Positions 60,353 to 64,000 of a stretch of 64,000 nt of DNA are shown here, one piece after another. Numbering within the stretch: position 1 is the first letter of the stretch; every line of letters starts with the position of its first letter. Origin of the DNA: Domibacillus indicus (GTDB taxonomy: Bacteria > Bacillota > Bacilli > Bacillales > Domibacillaceae); the NCBI RefSeq assembly GCF_023715895.1, contig NZ_JAMBOO010000004.1, forward strand, positions 1 to 64,000. Reading direction: 5' to 3'. The translations under genes were made by a program, and so were the position numbers. Below the pieces are notes generated by a model that was not told the origin of the DNA, ran no database searches, and was given only the letters and a program-made list of their open reading frames with translations.

Positions 60353-61660
60353 ATGAATTCAAAAGTCATATCGTTAGGATTTCAGCATGTAATGGCCATG
60401 TATGCAGGAGCCATTCTCGTTCCATTGCTGGTCGGAAGAGCGTTAAATCTTTCTTCAGAGCAGCTGGCTTATCTCGTAGCCATCGACTTATTAACGTGCG
60501 GCATCGCTACACTGCTGCAGGCATGGAAAAACAAGTATTTTGGAATCGGCCTTCCCGTCGTGCTTGGTGCTTCTTTCGTCGCTCTTTCGCCCATGATTGC
60601 CATCGGTTCTGAGTACGGCCTTCAGGCTGTTTATGGATCGATTATAGCGGCAGGCCTTTTTATTCTTCTGTTTGCCCGTTATCTTGGCAAGCTCGTCAAG
60701 TTTTTTCCACCTGTTGTAACCGGAACAGTGGTAACCATTATCGGTTTATCACTCATCCCATCCGGCATTCGAAACATGGCGGGCGGTGCAGGAAGCCCGG
60801 ACTTTGGGAGCCTGGAAAACCTGGTGCTGTCCATGGGTGTTATCGGGGTCATTCTTTTGGCTAACCGCTTTTTAAAAGGCTATCTCCGCTCTCTTTCTGT
60901 GCTGCTTGGCATTGTGGCAGGCACCATAGCTGCAGTTCTTATGGGAAGAGTTCATTTTCAGGAAGTAGCAGAAGCGTCCTGGTTTCACTTACCGCAGCCC
61001 TTTTATTTCGGTATGCCTGTCTTTGAAATCGGACCGATTTTGACAATGCTCATTGTCGGCCTGGTCATTATTGTGGAATCAACAGGCGTCTTTTTCGCTT
61101 TAGGAAAAATTTGTGATCGACCCATTACGCAGGAAGACCTTGCCCGGGGATACCGGGCAGAAGGCCTGGCAATTATGATTGGCGGCATCTTTAATGCTTT
61201 TCCGTACAATACGTTTGCTCAAAATGTAGGGCTTGTACAGCTGTCAAGGAACAAATCAGCAAATGTCGTTGTGGCAGCGGGCTTTATTCTCGTTTTGCTT
61301 GGATTAATTCCGAAAGTAGCTGCCCTTGCGACGATTATTCCTGCTCCTGTGCTGGGCGGCGCGACGGTTGTGTTATTTGGAATGGTCGTCTCCTCGGGCA
61401 TTAAAATGTTAAGTTCAGTGGATTTCAGCGATCAGCAAAACGGACTGATTGTCGCCTGCTCGATTTCACTGGGGCTTGGGGCGACTGTTGTACCCGAGTT
61501 GTTCAGTCAGCTGCCCGACGCACTGCGCATTCTAGTGAGTGATGGTGTGATAACTGGCAGCCTGTGCGCTATTTTGCTGAATGTGTTTTTTCATTTCCGG
61601 AGCGTTTTAGGTTCAGGTGCTGCCCGCCAGGAGGAAGCGGATAAAGCACGTATTTCATAA
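60353..61660 (+). CDS. uracil-xanthine/urate permease (PucJ/PucK type)
   Basis: NCS2/UraA-family transporter (435 residues) with about 12-14 membrane segments, beginning ISLGFQHVMAMYAGAILVPLLVGRAL. The signature GLPVVLGASFVAL and the NAT motif region QNVGLVQLSRNKSANVVVAAG are present. B. subtilis PucJ and PucK, which import uric acid, belong here, and the following urate-pathway genes point to urate or xanthine as substrate. ATG behind AAAAGGAGGAG. Confidence 0.9.
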   Translation: MNSKVISLGFQHVMAMYAGAILVPLLVGRALNLSSEQLAYLVAIDLLTCGIATLLQAWKNKYFGIGLPVVLGASFVALSPMIAIGSEYGLQAVYGSIIAAGLFILLFARYLGKLVKFFPPVVTGTVVTIIGLSLIPSGIRNMAGGAGSPDFGSLENLVLSMGVIGVILLANRFLKGYLRSLSVLLGIVAGTIAAVLMGRVHFQEVAEASWFHLPQPFYFGMPVFEIGPILTMLIVGLVIIVESTGVFFALGKICDRPITQEDLARGYRAEGLAIMIGGIFNAFPYNTFAQNVGLVQLSRNKSANVVVAAGFILVLLGLIPKVAALATIIPAPVLGGATVVLFGMVVSSGIKMLSSVDFSDQQNGLIVACSISLGLGATVVPELFSQLPDALRILVSDGVITGSLCAILLNVFFHFRSVLGSGAARQEEADKARIS

Positions 61661-61684
61661 CAAAGAAAAGGACGGTAGGAAGAA

Positions 61685-62191
61685 ATGGTAACCATAGAAG
61701 CGTTAAACAACATGTCAAAACAGGTGTTTACCGAAACATTAAAAGACTTGGCTGAGCACTCCCCATGGGTGATTCAAAGAGTCGGAGAGCATCGGCCGTT
61801 TGGATCCCGCGAAGCTCTTTATCAGCAAATCGTGACGATTATTCAAACAGCGAATGAAGAAGAAAAAATGAACTTAATTCAAGCACATCCTCATTTGGGA
61901 ACACGAAAAAAAATGACCTCGTTTTCCGAAAGCGAGCAAAAAGGCGCCGGGTTAAATGAGCTGTCGGAAGCTGAATACGAGCAATTGCTGAAATTAAACA
62001 AAGCGTATGTTGAGCGGTTTGCTTTTCCTTTTATCCTGGCAGTCCGGGGCAAAAACAAAGAAGAGATTTTCGCCTCTATACAAGAAAGGCTGCAGCATTC
62101 AAAGCAACAGGAACGCGACCGGGCGCTGGCCGAGATCAGCCACATTATCCGCTTTAGAATAGAAGACCAAATAAAAGAAGAAGGAAGCTGA
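61685..62191 (+). CDS. uraD: OHCU decarboxylase (stand-alone UraD)
   Basis: 2-oxo-4-hydroxy-4-carboxy-5-ureidoimidazoline decarboxylase (168 residues), the last step to S-allantoin. Family marks: HSPWV near residue 24, AHPHLGTR, and FPFILAVRGKNKEEI. In B. subtilis this domain is fused to uricase in PucL; here it is a separate protein and ends where uricase would begin. ATG is 25 bases after the permease stop, so it is in the same operon. Confidence 0.93.
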   Translation: MVTIEALNNMSKQVFTETLKDLAEHSPWVIQRVGEHRPFGSREALYQQIVTIIQTANEEEKMNLIQAHPHLGTRKKMTSFSESEQKGAGLNELSEAEYEQLLKLNKAYVERFAFPFILAVRGKNKEEIFASIQERLQHSKQQERDRALAEISHIIRFRIEDQIKEEGS

Positions 62192-62195
62192 TTCG

Positions 62196-62549
62196 ATGAC
62201 TGGATTAACCACCCACATATTAGACCTGGCGCATGGCCGCCCTGCTGAGAGTGTAAAGATTGAGCTTTTTGAACTCAACGGCTCCGAAAAACAGCTTTTA
62301 AACCGTGCACAGACCAACTCAGACGGCCGTCTGGATGCTCCGCTTCTTTCCTCGGACAGCATGCGGACAGGAGAATATGAACTATTGTTTTGGATTGGCG
62401 ATTATTTTAGAAAAAAAGGGCTCGAGCTGCCGCAGCCTTCTTTTTTGGAAAAGGTCTCCGTACGAATCGGGCTCGATCATTCATCGCCGCATTATCATGT
62501 TCCTCTGCTTGTTTCGCCATGGGGCTATCAAGTGTACCGCGGAAGCTGA
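62196..62549 (+). CDS. pucM: 5-hydroxyisourate hydrolase
   Basis: Transthyretin-related enzyme (117 residues) that opens 5-hydroxyisourate to OHCU, directly before the UraD step. It has the N-terminal GLTTHILDLAHGRPA with the catalytic histidine, the ISPxHYHVPLLVSPWGYQVYRGS-type end with HYHVP and the obligate C-terminal YRGS. It starts four bases after uraD. Confidence 0.95.
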   Translation: MTGLTTHILDLAHGRPAESVKIELFELNGSEKQLLNRAQTNSDGRLDAPLLSSDSMRTGEYELLFWIGDYFRKKGLELPQPSFLEKVSVRIGLDHSSPHYHVPLLVSPWGYQVYRGS

Positions 62550-62585
62550 CGATTTCGTTTTAATCATTTAAAGGAGATGAGAACC

Positions 62586-64000
62586 ATGAGTATAGAAGCA
62601 TTGAATGAACAAGTAAAAACAGATCTTTCTTATTTGGCATTTGGCAGAGAGGGCTGGGTGCATCCGGCCCGTCATTCTGAAGGCCACGTGTATGATGCCG
62701 TCATTGTAGGCGGCGGGCAAAGCGGGTTAGGGATTGCTTTTGGCCTTTTGCGCGAGCGTATCTCTAATATTTTGATTATCGATGAAAACAAAGAAGGATA
62801 TGAGGGACCATGGGTCACATATGCACGGATGATGACGCTGCGGACACCGAAACATTTAACATCCATTGACCTTGGCGTTCCTTCTTTAACCTTCCGTTCC
62901 TGGTGGGAAGCGCAATTCGGGCCGAAGGGCTGGGAAGCTGTCGATAAAATTCCCCGAAGCGACTGGATGAATTATTTACGCTGGTACCGGAAAGTTTTGC
63001 AGCTGCCCGTGATAAACGAAGTGAAGCTTAAGCTCATTGAGCCAATGGAGGAAGGGATTCACCGGATGCATATTGAAGGTCCCGGCGCCCCTTCAAACGC
63101 CCTGCTCGCGCGCAAAGTTATTTTAGCGACGGGGATTCAAGGCGGTGGTGAGTGGCATGTGCCGCCAATGATTTCTGAGAAGCTGCCCCCTGATCTTTAT
63201 GCCCATACGTCCCAAACAATTGATTTTAACGCACTGAAAGGAAAGAAAGTAGCCGTTTTAGGAGGCGGTGCTTCTGCTTTTGATAATGCAAACTTTGCCC
63301 TAACGGAGGGAGTGGCCGAGGCTCATATATTTGTCCGCCGTAAAGAAATGCCAAGAATTAATCCGATTCGCCAAATGGAAGGCTCCGGGATCATTGAGCG
63401 CTTCCATGCGTTATCGGACGAACAAAAATACGCGGTGATGGCTCATTTTTTCAAGCATAATCAGCCGCCGACCAACGATACATTCCAGCGTGCCGCTTCA
63501 TGGCTGGGATTTCATTTGCATCTTGAATCACCCTGGCTTGAGGTGGAAAGCAAAGAGAACAAAGCGTTGGTTACAACACCACATGGCACGTTTTCGTTTG
63601 ATTATTTGATCATCAGCACCGGTCTTGTGACCGATCCAGCGCTGCGCCCGGAGCTGAAGCTCGTTGAAAACGGAATTGCCCGCTGGAGCGATTATTATAA
63701 AGCGCCTGCTGAACGCGCAAACCCGCTTATTGATGCGCATCCGTATCTCAGCCCCGGCTTTGCGTTTATGGGACGGGATAAAGAAGCGCAAAAAAAGCTG
63801 CACGGCCTTTTTGTTTTTAATTATGCAGCGTTAATCAGCTGTGGTATTTCAGCTTCTGCTCTTTCCGGTATGAAATATGGGATTCCTAAAATTGTCTCCG
63901 CGGTAGCTGACCAGCTTTTTCTTGATGATCAAGACACGATTTTAAAACGCTTTTTTGCTTACGATGAATTGGAATTTACAGGAGAATGGACCGGAAAAAC
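62586..64000 (+). CDS. FAD/NAD(P)-dependent oxidoreductase, 3' end outside the window
   Basis: At least 471 residues are seen, open at the window edge. The FAD motif VIVGGGQSGLGIAFGL (G42-x-G44-xx-G47) and a second dinucleotide motif VAVLGGGASAFDNA (from G226) give it a flavin-monooxygenase-like layout, with the LILSTG-type motif LIISTGL near residue 340. ATG behind AAAGGAGATGAG, 36 bases after pucM. Its position as the fourth gene of a urate cluster without uricase makes a urate-oxidising role possible, but this is inference; it could act on another substrate. Confidence 0.8.
   Translation, partial: MSIEALNEQVKTDLSYLAFGREGWVHPARHSEGHVYDAVIVGGGQSGLGIAFGLLRERISNILIIDENKEGYEGPWVTYARMMTLRTPKHLTSIDLGVPSLTFRSWWEAQFGPKGWEAVDKIPRSDWMNYLRWYRKVLQLPVINEVKLKLIEPMEEGIHRMHIEGPGAPSNALLARKVILATGIQGGGEWHVPPMISEKLPPDLYAHTSQTIDFNALKGKKVAVLGGGASAFDNANFALTEGVAEAHIFVRRKEMPRINPIRQMEGSGIIERFHALSDEQKYAVMAHFFKHNQPPTNDTFQRAASWLGFHLHLESPWLEVESKENKALVTTPHGTFSFDYLIISTGLVTDPALRPELKLVENGIARWSDYYKAPAERANPLIDAHPYLSPGFAFMGRDKEAQKKLHGLFVFNYAALISCGISASALSGMKYGIPKIVSAVADQLFLDDQDTILKRFFAYDELEFTGEWTGK

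Overview
This is the origin-of-replication neighbourhood of a low-to-mid GC Gram-positive chromosome, almost certainly a member of the Bacillaceae. The evidence is the syntenic block rpmH-(oriC)-dnaA-dnaN-yaaA-recF-gyrB-gyrA-rrn on one side and rnpA-yidC-mnmE-mnmG-rsmG-noc-soj-spo0J on the other, the walRKHIJ-htrC block, and strong GGAGG ribosome binding sites throughout. The genus cannot be fixed from the window alone, but the partial 16S gene at the left edge would fix it.

Layout. 1-11283 (minus strand): 5' two thirds of a 16S rRNA gene with its promoter, a degenerate HD-GYP protein, gyrA, gyrB, recF, yaaA, dnaN and dnaA. The bipartite oriC lies on both sides of dnaA: a DnaA-box array upstream (11426-11685), and between dnaA and dnaN a DnaA box, GC patch and DnaA-trio unwinding element (9806-9848). 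11786-20338 (plus): rpmH, rnpA, yidC1, the tRNA-modification genes mnmE and mnmG, rsmG, and the segregation and nucleoid-occlusion genes noc, soj and spo0J, with a parS site inside spo0J. 20342-28205: a DUF554 membrane protein, a sugar-type ABC transporter operon behind a palindromic operator, an MscS channel, yyzM, ychF and a FetB-like permease. 28297-40328: the rpsF-ssb-rpsR operon with an S6:S18-type leader, two tandem chemoreceptors, yybS, the c-di-AMP phosphodiesterase gdpP, rplI, the replicative helicase and purA. 40329-41485: terminators, a Bacillales-type palindromic intergenic repeat, tRNA-Asp and tRNA-Phe. 41486-51651: the WalRK operon (a perfect parS lies inside walK), htrC, a 52-residue CxxH/CxxC protein, a large secreted phosphodiesterase and rlmH.

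52072-64000 is more accessory: a DoxX protein, a malic enzyme plus AEC permease pair (the maeA-ywkB arrangement), a regulator made of two fused HxlR domains, a YfkO-like nitroreductase, a GNAT-nitrilase fusion (yhcX), a C-terminal gene fragment, a DUF2294 protein, and the start of a purine/urate catabolic cluster: permease, OHCU decarboxylase, hydroxyisourate hydrolase and a flavoprotein cut by the window end.

No phage, insertion sequence, CRISPR array or defence island was seen. The most unusual items are: the urate cluster with no canonical uricase but an FAD/NAD(P) flavoprotein in the place where one is needed; the fused double-HxlR regulator; a secreted GDPD carrying an apparently inactive second GDPD barrel; a structured element between two near-identical terminator-like hairpins after noc; the absence of jag after yidC; and DnaA-box clusters well outside oriC. 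These are candidates only, and I see no wholly new system that the sequence alone proves.
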